Below are positions 44,665 through 55,769 of a DNA stretch of 64,000 nt, piece by piece. The notes below the pieces were generated by a model. That model had not been told where the DNA came from. It saw only the letters and a list, made by a program, of their open reading frames with translations, and did no database searches. The DNA is from Anas platyrhynchos (Eukaryota > Chordata > Aves > Anseriformes > Anatidae). Made by a program: the position numbers and the translations under genes. Numbering within the stretch: the stretch's first letter is position 1; the number at the start of each line of letters is the position of its first letter. The DNA lies in the NCBI RefSeq assembly GCF_047663525.1, contig NC_092603.1, positions 2,066,001 through 2,130,000 of the forward strand, given 5' to 3'.

Positions 44665-44764
44665 GTTTTTTACAGGAAGGTGGAGTCTGGCAGTGGCATT
44701 TGCTGGGTGCTTTGTGTCCTGAGGCCTTGCTGCCTGGGAAGGCGTCTTGCAGCAGACCGTCTCC

Positions 44765-44925
44765 TCACACGCCTTGCCCTGCAGAGCCTTTGCCGTCCTC
44801 GTAGACCTCCCTTGGAGGCTCTCGCACAGTTTCACGCCCTTCGTCTGCTGCGGTGCCCACAGCTGCACGCAGTGCTTGAGGCGAGGCCGCAGCAGGCCGA
44901 GAAGAGCGGGACGATCCCTTCCCTT
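44765..44925 (-). repeat. Old CR1 fragment, unit E
   Basis: RPRLKHCVQLWAPQQ on the minus strand. Confidence 0.6.
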
Positions 44926-45081
44926 GGCCGGCCAGCAGTGCCGTGCCTGAGGCACCCCATGGCACGCTTGGCCCTTTGGGGTCCCATGCCATGGCCCCCA
45001 CACACCCGCTCCTATTGGTGAGACAACGTAAGAGTGTGTGAGCCTCTGCCCTGTCCCCAGAACACTGCAGAGACACCAGCG

Positions 45082-45861
45082 GGGCTTGTGGAGCATCTTT
45101 ATTGTCAGCACCACAGCATCGGGTCTGAGATAGGGCCAACCGGGAGCCGCCGGTGCCGGGAGGTGTCCGTCATGGGGTCCTCAGATGCTGCCTGGGGAAA
45201 GGGGGGACACATAGGGAGAGAGATGGGGAAATTTGCCCCTCGCCTATGAGGATGGGGATGGGGACACAATTACCTGCGGGGTAGTTGTCTCCAGGGAGGG
45301 GAATGTAACCTGCGGGGGGGAGAAGAGGAGTGAGCAGAGTCCTCATTGCACTTGACCACGGCCCCAGCTCTCCCCAGACACTCACCCGGGGCAGGAGGCC
45401 TGGCCCTGAAGCGGTAGACGCCGGCGAGAAATAAGCCAAGTCCCAGCACCATCAGCACGGTGGCCACCACCACCAGTATCGTCACCTCCGGCATCAGTCC
45501 AGGACCTACGGGGACACGGCCGGGTGAGTGGCAGCAAGGAGACAAGGCCGCCGGCCTCCTGGTGCGGTCCTGCGCCTCTCCACTCACTCCAGTCCTCCAG
45601 GAGAGGCTCCTGCAGGCTGACGTGCTGCACCGAGCGTGTGTAGGTGTCGCCTGCCACCGGGGCCACCAGCAGGGACACCTGCGTCTGGTAGCTCCAGTCG
45701 CCGTTGGGGATGGCGGAGATGGGGTTGTAGTTGTCGGGCTCCACGATGTCCCCGTTGTGCAGCCAGATGACGGTCACCTCGGGGGGGTAGAAGCCCCAGA
45801 TGTGGCAGCTGAGTCGGATGGGCACACGGGCATTCCCCATCTCCGCGGACTTGGGGCTGCG
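45082..45861 (-). pseudogene. DMB: DMB 3' fragment E
   Basis: Beta-2 exon 45588-45861 lacks 11 bases near its start (the IIPAET stretch), which shifts the frame relative to the acceptor phase. Membrane exon 45386-45505, tail exon 45274-45309, stop 45181-45183, AATAAA complement 45098-45103. The second cysteine of the beta-2 domain has become Arg (YTRSVQH for YTCSVQH), which would break the Ig disulphide. Tail signal YIPL. The membrane exon acceptor is TAG rather than CAG. Confidence 0.85.
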
Positions 45862-45905
45862 CTGGAGCAGGGTTGGGGATGGGGTCAGTGGTGGGTGAGC
45901 CCCTT

Positions 45906-46415
45906 TTCTCTGTCCTGTGCAACATCCCCACGTAATGCTCCTGTGTAACGCTCCAGTGCAAATCTCTAGGCATTCTCCCATGCGATTTCACGTGCGACAT
46001 CCCCATGCGATGCTCACAATATGCCCTGTGCAACGCCCATGTGCCACACCCTGCAAGAGGCATTGCTCTGTGCAACATCCCCTTGCAAAGGCAATGCAAT
46101 GCGCTGTGCAGTGCTCTGTGCAACATCCCCCTGCGACGTCCTCATGCAGTGTGTTCTGCAACACCTCCATGCAATTCCCAGTGCAACATCTCCTTGCAAC
46201 ATGCTCTTCAACACCCCTGTGCAACACTCTCATATAACATGCTCTGCAAAAACACTTTGCAATGCCCCAATTCAACAACTCCATGCAACACGCTCTGCAA
46301 CAACCCCATGCATTGCCCTTTGCAACACTCCTCTGCTATCCTCCATGTGACACCCCAATGCAACATACTTTGCAACAGCCTTGTGCAACACCCCCATGCA
46401 ATGCTTGGGCTACAT
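45906..46415. repeat. TGCAACATCCCC minisatellite, unit E (longest)
   Basis: About 510 bases. The left part matches the other units; the right part (from about 46195) adds repeats such as CTCTGCAACA and CCATGCAACA that they lack or have few of. Confidence 0.8.
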
Positions 46416-46779
46416 CTTGCCGAGGCCATCACCTCCAGGGCAGATTCTTTCTGCAGCGGAGCAAGGGATCCCACAGGCAGGGCAATTTTTTTCTGGCATC
46501 AAGCCCACTTGTGGAACCTGCCAGGACCCAGCAGCCATTGCCAGGGAGTCTAACAAAGCGTTGGCAGAGCCAGCAGGTCCCCCTCTCAGGCCGTTCAAAA
46601 GCAGACCCTGGGGAGCACAACAACCACGAATGCGGAGACCCAGGTGGGCAAACAGGCATGGCGCATCAAAAGGGAGTGGCAGGCAGTTCACGCAGGCAGG
46701 GTGAGCAGGGAGGGCAGTGTTCCCCCCCCTCCCATACGAACACCTCCTCTAACGGCGGCCTACCACTACATAGGCTGCA
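46416..46779. other. Spacer between minisatellite and CR1, unit E
   Basis: Homologous to 4061-4422. No gene recognised. Confidence 0.4.
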
Positions 46780-48250
46780 ATGGTCTCCACCAGGCACAGT
46801 GCTCTCTCTAGCAAGTCTGTACACACCCAGACCGACTGCCCGCTCAAAAATGCACCAGTTCAGGTCTCTGGGTGTGGGAGTGTCTGAGCCTCTTGCTGCC
46901 ATCTGCAGGAGGCAGAGAGACTGTGTGTGTGTGAGGTGCGAGCAGGTGGATGACCTGGTCTGCCTGGTGGCAGAACTCAAGGAGGAGGTGGAGAGGTTGA
47001 GGGCTATCAGGAAGTGTGAGCGGGAGATAGAGTGGTGGGGCAACTCCCTGCGGGGCCTGAAGGAGAGGTACCGGGGTGAGACACCCCAAATGGGGGTGGA
47101 CCCCCTCCCCTGTCGCTGTCAGGCAGAGGGAGGGGACCTAGGAGTTGAGGAGGAATGGAGACAGGTCCCTGCTCGACATCGCAGGCGATGCCACCCTCTG
47201 CCGGCCCCACCTTCCCAGGTGCCCTTCCACAACAGGTTGGAGGCCCTGGAACTTGAGGGAATGGGAGCTGAGGAAGAGGTAGAAAGTGTGGCCAAGAGGA
47301 TGCCTAGGGTGAGGAAGTCGACTCCAAGCCTCAGTTCTGCTATCCTCTTTTGATAGTCCAGGCTGGCAGTGATGACATTGAAGAGAGAAGCCTGAAGGCT
47401 GTCAAACGGGATGTTAGGGGACTGGGGCGGTTAGTGGATGGAGCGGGAGTACAGGTGGAGCAGATCTCCACACTGCAGCCCATGGAGGACCCCCCGGTGC
47501 AGGAGGTGGAAGGGACTTGGTGGAGGCTGCAGCCCATGGAGAGTCCCCGCAGGAGCAGGCCCCAGGCCGGAGCCACAGCCCATGGAGAGGAGCCCACACA
47601 GGATCAGGTGCTCTGGGGGGAGCTGCCACCTGTGGGGGACACAGATTGGAACAGTTTGCTCCTGACAGATGTACCCCATACTACAAACCCATACTGGGGC
47701 AGTTGTTGGAGAGCCGCTGCCTGTGGGAAGCCCATGTAGGATCAGTTTGGGAAGGATGGCATCCCATAGGAAGAGTTGTTGACTCGGCTGAGGGTGGAGA
47801 GGCCTTGCAGGGAGATCTGGACAGACTGGAGAGCTGGGCAATCACCAACTGCATGAAGTTTAACAAAGGCAAGTGCCAGGTCCTGCACCTGGGATGGGGC
47901 AACCCTGGCTATACGTGCAGACTGGGGGATGAGACACTGGAGAGCAGCCCTGCAGAGAGGGATCTGGGAGTTGTGGTTGACAGCAAGCTGAACATGAGCC
48001 AGCAGTGTGCCCTAGCACCCAGGAGGGCCAACCGTATCCTAGGGTGCATCGAGCACGGCATTGCTAGTCGGTTCGAGTGAGGTGATTGTCCTGCTCTGAT
48101 CTGCGCTCTGCAGCCTCACCTCGAGGACTCTGCAGTTCTGGCCACCACAGTACAAGAAGGACGTGAAACTATTGGAGAGTGTCCAGAGAAGAGCCACAGA
48201 GATGGTGAAGGGCCTAGAGGGGAAGATGTATGCATTCAGCCAGATCTCTT
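46780..48250 (+). mobile_element. CR1 LINE, internally deleted, unit E (no esterase block)
   Basis: ORF1 is readable through the coiled coil (VRCEQVDDLVCLVAELKEEV) to VRKSTPSL, where the same block as in A and C is missing. RT end: [31 protein letters not shown]. Confidence 0.82.
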
Positions 48251-48725
48251 AGTACTCTGGGATGAATCCCATCAGGCCCTATAGTCTTGTATGCATTCAT
48301 CTGGAGCAGCAAATCCCACACAAATTCGGAGTTGTTGAGACTTCATCGTTCCTGCAGTCACTGTCCTCCAGCTCAGGGCATCTGGAGTCCCACAGCCCAT
48401 CATCAGTGTTGAAGGCAAAGAAAACATTAAACATCTCTGTGAATGACCCTGTCTGACCATCCCCATCAAGTAACAGACCAATGCTTACTTTCATCCTACT
48501 TTACCTGTTAAGATAGTTCTTAAAAAAAAAACATTTTATTGCCCTTCACAGTACTGTCCAGCTTCAACTCAAATTAAGCTTTGGCCATATGAATTTTCAC
48601 CCTACAAAGGCAAACAGTACCTCTGCAGTCCTTCCATATTGACTGACCTCACTTCCAGCAAACAGGAACTTTCCTTATCCACCTAAGCTCTTGAAGAAGG
48701 TCCCTGCCCATCTGAGCCAACCTTC
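48251..48725 (-). mobile_element. Inverted CR1 RT fragment, unit E
   Basis: MKVSIGLLLDGDGQ and FFAFNTDDGLWDSRCPE on the minus strand; short T-tract as in unit D. Confidence 0.75.
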
Positions 48726-49248
48726 TGCCACGGCTGCTTTAATAGAGATGGGAGAGGCACTGGCACTTTGCCTTCAGCACCCTGGGCAAAGGGTGGCAGC
48801 TCTGGGCTCGACACCCAGCTGTGTCCCATTCCCTGCAGCCTCCGATCCTGCTCAGCTCTTCACTGCCATCTCTCCACATTTTCCCATTGCTCACAGTTTG
48901 ATTCCTCCTTGCATGCATGGAGATGAACGAGCTTAGCCACTGGCTATCCCTGGAGGTCTGGAGAGGCCCCCACTGGGGTCAAGCACCTCGTGCTTGCTAA
49001 AAGCAGTGGACTGGGCACCCAGCTGCAATGGGATGGTGGTGCCAGCCCTGCAGAGCTCCCCAGACATTGCCCCAGGGGCAGAGTTGCTCCAGGAGGGTTA
49101 TTGCAGCCAGGAACTGGGCAAAGGTTGGGAAAGTTGGACGGAGACTTGTACTTTCTGCAGCTCTGCTGGGTGCCGTGAGGGACATCTCTCTTGGCTTGGA
49201 GAAAAACCCCTGGGGGGCCACCTGTCCCCTGGGGGACCTCTCTCTCAG
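48726..49248 (+). promoter_or_regulatory. Upstream region of gene F
   Basis: Conserved array upstream sequence, nearly identical to that of gene E. No extra LTR here, unlike D2. Confidence 0.4.
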
Positions 49249-52200
49249 ATGGGGCTCCCCTGGGGCTGCGGCCACCACAGCTTCACCGACCATGCCAGGG
49301 GCCTCCTGACTTCCCTTGTCACTCTGCTCCTCCTCCACCAGGGCTCAGGTAGGACCCTGAGAGGCTGCTGGGGACTCTCCCCCCCTCTGCATGCAGACTT
49401 GCTGCTTTGGGGCAGGGGAGCGGCCATGGGAAAGGGGGGACCCGAGCCCACAGCTCGCCCATGCCAAGTTTCACTTTCACTTTGGTTCTTTCACACAATA
49501 TGGCTGCTGCCCTGCCTGCCCTTTCTGTGTCTCCTTCACCCACCCGAATGCTGCAGAGAGGGCTCCCACTCCCAGCACACCTCCTTCTCCTGCACGTCCT
49601 CCCTCTCCCTCTCCTGTTTCCCCGGTCATATCCCATGGGACACGGGGGACGCATCACGCACCAACTCACGCACCAGCTCACGCCCTTTGTCACTCACTGA
49701 CCCTAAATTTACGATGGCAAAATCTTACCTCCTCTCTGTGCCCTTCTCCATTACCCAGTGTCAGAAACATCTCAAATAATTTTCTTCAGACAGGATCTTC
49801 TGTGACGCTCTTTTATTCACGATTGCAATAGTCCTGCCAATCAGGAGTACAATTTAGTAAACAAATCCTAACCTTTTATTCCCCATTACCCAACACCTGA
49901 TCACCTCCCCTGTTTCCTCATTGGAAGAGCACTAAAGGTTCACAAGACACACAACACTCTTCTATACCATATATGTATAATTTTTCTTTCTTTCTTTTTT
50001 TTTTTTCAACACTTTAATTATTCCTTTCTCATATTTTGAGAACTTTTGATCATTGTTCTCCTGTTCTCACACTGCTCATCCTCTTTTTCTCAAGCTTCTA
50101 CCTTATTTTGGAACAGTGAGGCTTTCTACGGTCCACTTATCTACTTAGCATTTCTGCTTATTCTGACTACACCTTGAAATGCAGAAAAATAATTCTCTAC
50201 TGCAAAAACACAACATTGTTTCTCAAACCAGCCCAGCTCAGAGTGGTGGGACCAGGACACCCCGTCACTGCCGCGGTGGGGCAGGATGTCGTGCTGCCCT
50301 GCCACTTGTCCCCTCAACGCGATGCTCGCAGCTTGGACGTCAGGTGGATCCGGAACGATTTCTCTGAGACAGTGCACCACTACCACAATGAAGAGGACCT
50401 GTACAGGGAGCAGATGGGGGCATATGCCGGGAGGACAAAGTTGGCCAGAGATGGTCTCTCTGCTGGAAGCCTGGACTTGCGAATCACGGGGCTGAGACCC
50501 TCAGATGATGGCCAGTACGTCTGCACTGTGGGAGATGCTGATGCTTATGACGAAGTTATTGTGGAGCTGGAGGTGTCAGGTTAGTGGCTGGGGTGATGCT
50601 GCCAGGGCAGAGTTTACGTGTCCTTTGAATGTTTCAGCTGTTTCACAGCATGAGGCATACCCATGGATGTGGAGGTAATATTTGGGGAGAGAACTCCATG
50701 AATATTTTTGTCAGTTTTCACTGGTGTCCTTGAAGACAATAATCATAATATTGTGAGGGCACTGGGCACAGGCTGCTGAGCAGCACCTTCAGCTGTGTCA
50801 GCAATGGGACCAAACAGCACACAGGGAGAACCGCGGAGTCCTCTGAGGCTCTGAGGTCTTTTAAAAAAAGCTTTACTTTTGCTTTCTGTGCTGGGGGAGA
50901 CCTGTGACGTTGCCTGCAAGTCTCAGGGCTTCATCACCCAGCACGGCTTGGTGCAGAGACACTGCCTGGAGGTGCTGGAGCACAGCACATGTGTTTTCTA
51001 CATGATTTGGGGTCACTGGCATTGTGCAGCCCTGCTCTCTGGATTTTGAACCTAACGGGATGGTTTTTGGGGTGAGCATTAGTGCATGGAGTGCCTGGTC
51101 CCTGAGACCCTGGTGCTGTGGCTATCCTGGGCTGTGTCTGGCATGGGAGCAGATGGGGTCTTTGCCTTGGAATGCATCCCTCCCCAAGTCAAGCCCCAGA
51201 CACGCACTCTTCCCCCAGCCACAGGCGCTGACCCCCACCTCTCCCTGGGGGGCTACGAGGCCGGAGGCGTCCGGGTGCTGTGTCGATCGGCCGGCTGGTA
51301 CCCGCTGCCGCAGCTGCTGTGGAGGGATGCTCGCGGGCAGCACCTGCCCTCGGTCTCCCAGACACATTCCCAGGACCAGGAGGGGCTCTTTGAAATCGAA
51401 GGCGCCGTCATCATGACCGGGAGTGTGGAGGGGCCCTTGTCCTGCGTGGTCAGGAGCAGCCGCCTGCATCAGGAACGGGAATTTTCCCTGCACATCGCAG
51501 GTACAAATAGCACAGCCAGGGTGAGGTGTTCCTCAACCCTGCACTTGTCCTGACCCAGGAGAAGTCTGGGTCTTGCTCTTCCACCCATGGGCATGGAAAC
51601 GCAGCCCTTTTCCTGGTGCCTTTCTCAGCTCCCTTCTTCCACAACGCCCAGCCCTGGATGGTGGCTCTGGCTCTGGTCCTCGTGCTTTTGGCTGTGTCCA
51701 TTGGCCTCGGTGTTTATCTCTTTCGAAAGCAAGGTAAGCTGGCAGCGCAGGGATGGAGCAGAGGGAGGTGTTCTGCAGGGACCCCCCTTGGTATGGAGCG
51801 GGGCTGAGCCCTGGCCCAGGGAGGTGCGTAGGAGGAGGAAGGGAATATTCTCCTGGGGATGCCAAAGGCCTTAGGATGGTGTTGGGTGGGAGGCCAGCGA
51901 GCATGGCTGCAGCGTGGGGCTGGTGGCAAGGTGCAGCCCCCCTGCACATGTTCCCACCCAGCAACCAAGCTGCTCTGCTCACCAGTCTCCTTCCCCAAGG
52001 AGAATTCATTTGGTGTCTTTTCCCATGGGCATATTCCCCTCTGACCGTACATTGCTTTTCTCTTTCTTTTCCAGTGCAACAAGCTGCAGAGATAGGTGAG
52101 TATCCATCCATGAACTGAAAGAATTTGTGGTATAGACATGGGATGAGAATTTTTTCCCTCTGATCATGTATTCCTTATGCTTTTCCAGAAGAAAAAGCTG

Positions 52201-53352
52201 GAAGACTGGGTGAGTCTCTCTTTCCCTGCACCCTCCCCCCAGGACTGAAGGAACTGGGGGGCATTCCTTTGTAGCAGCCACTTGATAAGAACCCGATTCC
52301 TCTCATCAATGCATTGCTCTTATTTTCCTTTTCAGAGGAACAAGCTGCAGAGTTGGGTGAGTGTCCCCGTCCTTGAGCCCCAGGGCAACACCAAGGCGAT
52401 GTGCAGGGGAGGGTGGGCAGCTGGGACAGAGCAGCCCAGGGCTGGCCCCTCACCCTGCCCACACCCACTGGGCACCAGCCATGGGCTGTGACCAGCTCTC
52501 CCCTCTCCTTCCAGCATGGAGAAGGTGTCTGCTGCCTCAAAATCGAGGTAAGTGTGCATTGAGTTGTCCCCTGAGGTGCTCCTCCTGCCCTTGGTGGGGC
52601 ATGTTCAGGAGCCAAGAGGTGCCCCATCTCCTCCCCGTGGGGCAGTTCCTGGCCCCGAGCTGGGGAAAGCCTGCCCAGGGCTGAGCTCTGCCCCTGATGG
52701 CCTGGCTCTTTCTGTCCCTGCAGTGAAGGTGACCCTGGATCCGGACATGGCTCATCCCCAGCTTGTTGTGTCTCAGGACAACTGCAGTGTGAGACGGGAA
52801 AGTGAACGGCAGCAGGTGCCTGACACACCAGAGAGATTTAACTATTTGTGGAGCGTGCTGGGCTGTCAGGAGTTCAGAGAGGGGAGGCACTGCTGGTTGG
52901 TGGAGGTGGAGGGAGAGCGGGTAAAGTATTCTTGGTGGGCTGTAGGGGTCGCCAGGGCCTCTGTGGAGAGAAAGGGGTATTTCAATAAGAGCCCTGAAGA
53001 AGGGATCTGGGCTGTGCAGTACGATGAGGGGCAGCTCAAGTCTCTCACATCTCCTACAACTCTCTTGTCCCTGTCCCCTGTCCCCACGAGGATCTGGGTC
53101 TGTCTGGACTGTACCCAGGAGCAGGTGTCTTTTATCAATGCTGACAATGCGGTCGAGATCTTCACTTTCACAGCAGCCTCCTTCAATGGGGAGAGCATCC
53201 GCCCCTGGTTCTGGCTATGGACAGAGGGAATTCAGCTGTGCCTGAGGAACAGCACCCCCAAGACCCCGTCCCCAGCCCTGGGGAGCTCCTGTAATTCTCC
53301 AGACACTCCTGCATCACCTCTCCTTGGTTCTGCAGGAGCAGCACAGGAATGA
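49249..53352 (+). CDS. Butyrophilin/BG-like gene F, three heptads
   Basis: Exons: leader 49249-49348 (MGLPWGCGHHSF), IgV 50232-50579, IgC 51219-51500, membrane 51629-51733, heptads 52075-52095 (VQQAAEIG), 52189-52209 (EEKAGRLG), 52336-52356 (EEQAAELG), 33-bp 52515-52547, B30.2 52724-53352. Total 1560 bp, an open frame of 519 residues. A deletion near 51983 removed h0 and h1. Intron 1 contains a solo LTR; the CCAG target duplication forms the V-exon acceptor. No stop or frameshift found. Confidence 0.87.
49467..49492 (-). promoter_or_regulatory. ISRE-like site in intron 1 of gene F
   Basis: AGTTTCACTTTCAC fits the reversed ISRE consensus AGTTTCNNTTTCNY exactly, followed by TTCTTTCAC. Confidence 0.55.
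49759..50227 (-). mobile_element. Fossil gammaretrovirus-like solo LTR in intron 1 of F
   Basis: 469 bp, same site and same CCAG target duplication as in B and D2. Orientation inferred from the gene B provirus. Confidence 0.85.
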
Positions 53353-53766
53353 GGGGCAGTGGGGCCAGGGACTGCCCCGTGTTCTTCGCTGCTGGAGGAG
53401 GGCTGGGATGCTGCAAGCAGGGGCCAGGCCCCTTGCAGCCCCTGGGCTCTGCCCTGCACGCGGCTCCTGTGCTGGGGCACAAGCCCTGCTGGCACCCACG
53501 GGTCTCACCCTGCCTCTGAGCCCCAGCGGGAAGCACAGGGGCTGCAGCAGCTCTCCACGCTCCTCTCCCCTCTGCTTGCACTGCTTGCAGACCCCAGGGC
53601 AAGGGATGTGGTCACTATGTGCTGCCGGCCATTGCAGGCCACCTTTGACTCCTAGTTCGGGGTTGATCCTTGCTTTGTGCCTGGTGCTGAGCATGAACAG
53701 ACCGTGGGGGCTCTTTGTTCCTTCCTCTGGAGCACATCAAGGCCCAGCAGCAGCAAGACTGTGGCA

Positions 53767-53772
53767 AATAAA
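53767..53772 (+). terminator. Poly(A) signal of gene F
   Basis: AATAAA in the conserved 3' UTR. Confidence 0.8.
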
Positions 53773-53871
53773 GTTTTGCTCAGGAAGATGGAGTCTGGCA
53801 GTGGCATTTCCTGGGTGCTTTGTGTCCTGAGGCCTTGCTGCCTGGGAAGGCGTCTTGCAGCAGACCGTCTC

Positions 53872-54030
53872 CTCACACGCCTTGCCCTGCAGAGCCTTCG
53901 CCGTCCTCGTAGACCTCCCTTGGAGGCTCTTGCACAGTTTCACGCCCTTCGTCTGCTGCGGTGCCCACAGCTGCACTCAGTGCTCGAGGCGAGGCCGCAG
54001 CAGGCCGAGCAGAGCGGGACGATCCCTTCC
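53872..54030 (-). repeat. Old CR1 fragment, unit F
   Basis: The same minus-strand RT piece (LLRPRLEH) as in the other units. Confidence 0.6.
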
Positions 54031-54189
54031 CTCGGCCGGCCAGCAGGGCCATGCCTGAGGCACCCCAGGGCAGGCTTGGCCCTTTGGGGTCCCATGCCAT
54101 GGCCCCCACACACCCGCTCCACTTGGTGAGACACCGTAGGAGTGTGTGAGCATCTGCCCTGTCCCCAGAACACTGCAGAGACACCAGCG

Positions 54190-54973
54190 GGGCTTGTGGA
54201 GCATCTTTATTGTCAGCACCATGACATCGGGTCTGAGATGGGGCCAAACGGGAGCCGCCGGTGCCAGGAGGTGTCCGTCTGGGGGTCCTCAGATGCTGCC
54301 TGGGGAAGGGTGGGACACACAGGGTGAGAGATGGGGTGATTCGCCCCTCGCCAATGCGGATGGGGAAACAGTTACCTGCGGGGTAGTTGTCTCCAGGGAG
54401 GGGAGTGTAACCTGCGGGGGGGAGAAGAGGAGTGAGCAGAGTCCTCGTCATCCTTGACCATGGCCCCGGTCTCCCCAGACACTCACCCGGGGCAGGAGGC
54501 CTGGCCCTGAAGCGGTAGACGCCGGCGAGAAATAAGCCAAGTCCCAGCACCATCAGCACGGTGGCCACCACCACCAGTATCGTCACCTCCGGCATCAGTC
54601 CGGGACCTGCGGGGACACGGCCGGGTGAGTGGCAGCAAGGAGACAAAGCTGCCCGCCTCCTGGTGCGGTCCTGCACCTCTCCACTCACTCTAGTCCTTCA
54701 GGAGAGGCTCCTGCAGGCTGACGTGCTGCACCGAGCACGTGTAGGTGTCGCCTGCCACCGGGGCCACCAGCAGGGACACCTGCGTCTGGTAGCTCCAGTC
54801 GCCGTTGGGGATGGCCGAGATGGGGTTGTAGTCGTCGGGCTCCACGATGTCCCCGTTGTGCAGCCAGATGACGGTCACCTCGGGGGGGTAGAAGCCCCAG
54901 ATGTGGCAGGTGAGGCGCACGGGCACACGGGCATTCCCCGTCTCCGCGGGGATGATGCGGACTTGGGGCTGCG
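54190..54973 (-). pseudogene. DMB: DMB 3' fragment F (exons 3-6)
   Basis: Beta-2 exon 54689-54973 (285 bp), membrane exon 54487-54606, tail exon 54376-54411, stop 54289-54291, AATAAA complement 54206-54211. The domain is otherwise intact with the full YPPEV run, but the last complete codon of exon 3, TGG (Trp in EDWS) elsewhere, is TAG here, so the frame stops before the membrane exon. Tail signal YTPL. No exons 1-2. Confidence 0.86.
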
Positions 54974-55024
54974 CTGGAGCAGGGATGGGGATGGGGTCAG
55001 TGGTGGGCGAGCCCCTTTTCCCTC

Positions 55025-55412
55025 CCCTGTGCAACGCTCCCTTGCAATCCTCCCGTGCAAAGCTCCACACAACTTCCCCATGCCACTTCCCCATGCAACG
55101 CGCCCTGTCCAAGCTCTAGGCATTGTCCCATGCGATGTCAAATGCGACATCCCCATGCGATGCCCATAAGACACCCGGTGCAACGCCCCTTTGCCACAAT
55201 CTGCAAGAGGCATTGCTCTGTGCAACATCCCCTTGCAATGCCCAATGCAATGCGCTGTGCAGTGCTCCGTGCAACATCCCCCTGCGACGTCCTCACGCAG
55301 TGTGCTCTGCAACACCCCCATGCAATGCCCGGTGCAAGATCTCCTTGCAACATGCTCTGCAACACCCCTGTGCAACATCCCCATGCAATGCCCTGTGCAA
55401 CATCTTGCCAAG
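55025..55412. repeat. TGCAACATCCCC minisatellite, unit F
   Basis: Like units A and C, with a few extra repeats near 55335-55400. Units B and D, which hold the same place in the two-gene repeat, have little or none of it. Confidence 0.8.
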
Positions 55413-55769
55413 GCGATCAGCTCCATTGCAGATTCTTTCTGCAGCGGAGCAGGGGATCGTACAGGCAGGGCTATTTTTTTCCGGCATCGAGCCCACTTCA
55501 GGGTGCCGCCAGGACCCGGAATCCCTCGCGACATAGGCTGACGACACGTAGGCAGAGCCAGCAGGGTCCCCTCCTTGGCAGTTCAAAATCTGCCCCTGGG
55601 GAGCGCAACAACCAGGAAAGCAGCGATCCGGGAGAGCAAACAGGGCATGGCGCATCAGAAGGCAGAGGCAGGCAGTTCATGCAGGCAGGGCGAGCAGGGA
55701 GGGCAGAGCGTTCCCCCCCACCCATACAAACAACTCCTCTAACGGCAGTCTACTGCTAACTAGCCTGCA
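55413..55769. other. Spacer between minisatellite and CR1, unit F
   Basis: Homologous to 4061-4422. No gene recognised. Confidence 0.4.

Noticed and set aside
46262-47353. One 363-codon gene on the + strand
   Set aside because: It is minisatellite and spacer read through into CR1 ORF1; only the CR1 part is real coding sequence by descent.
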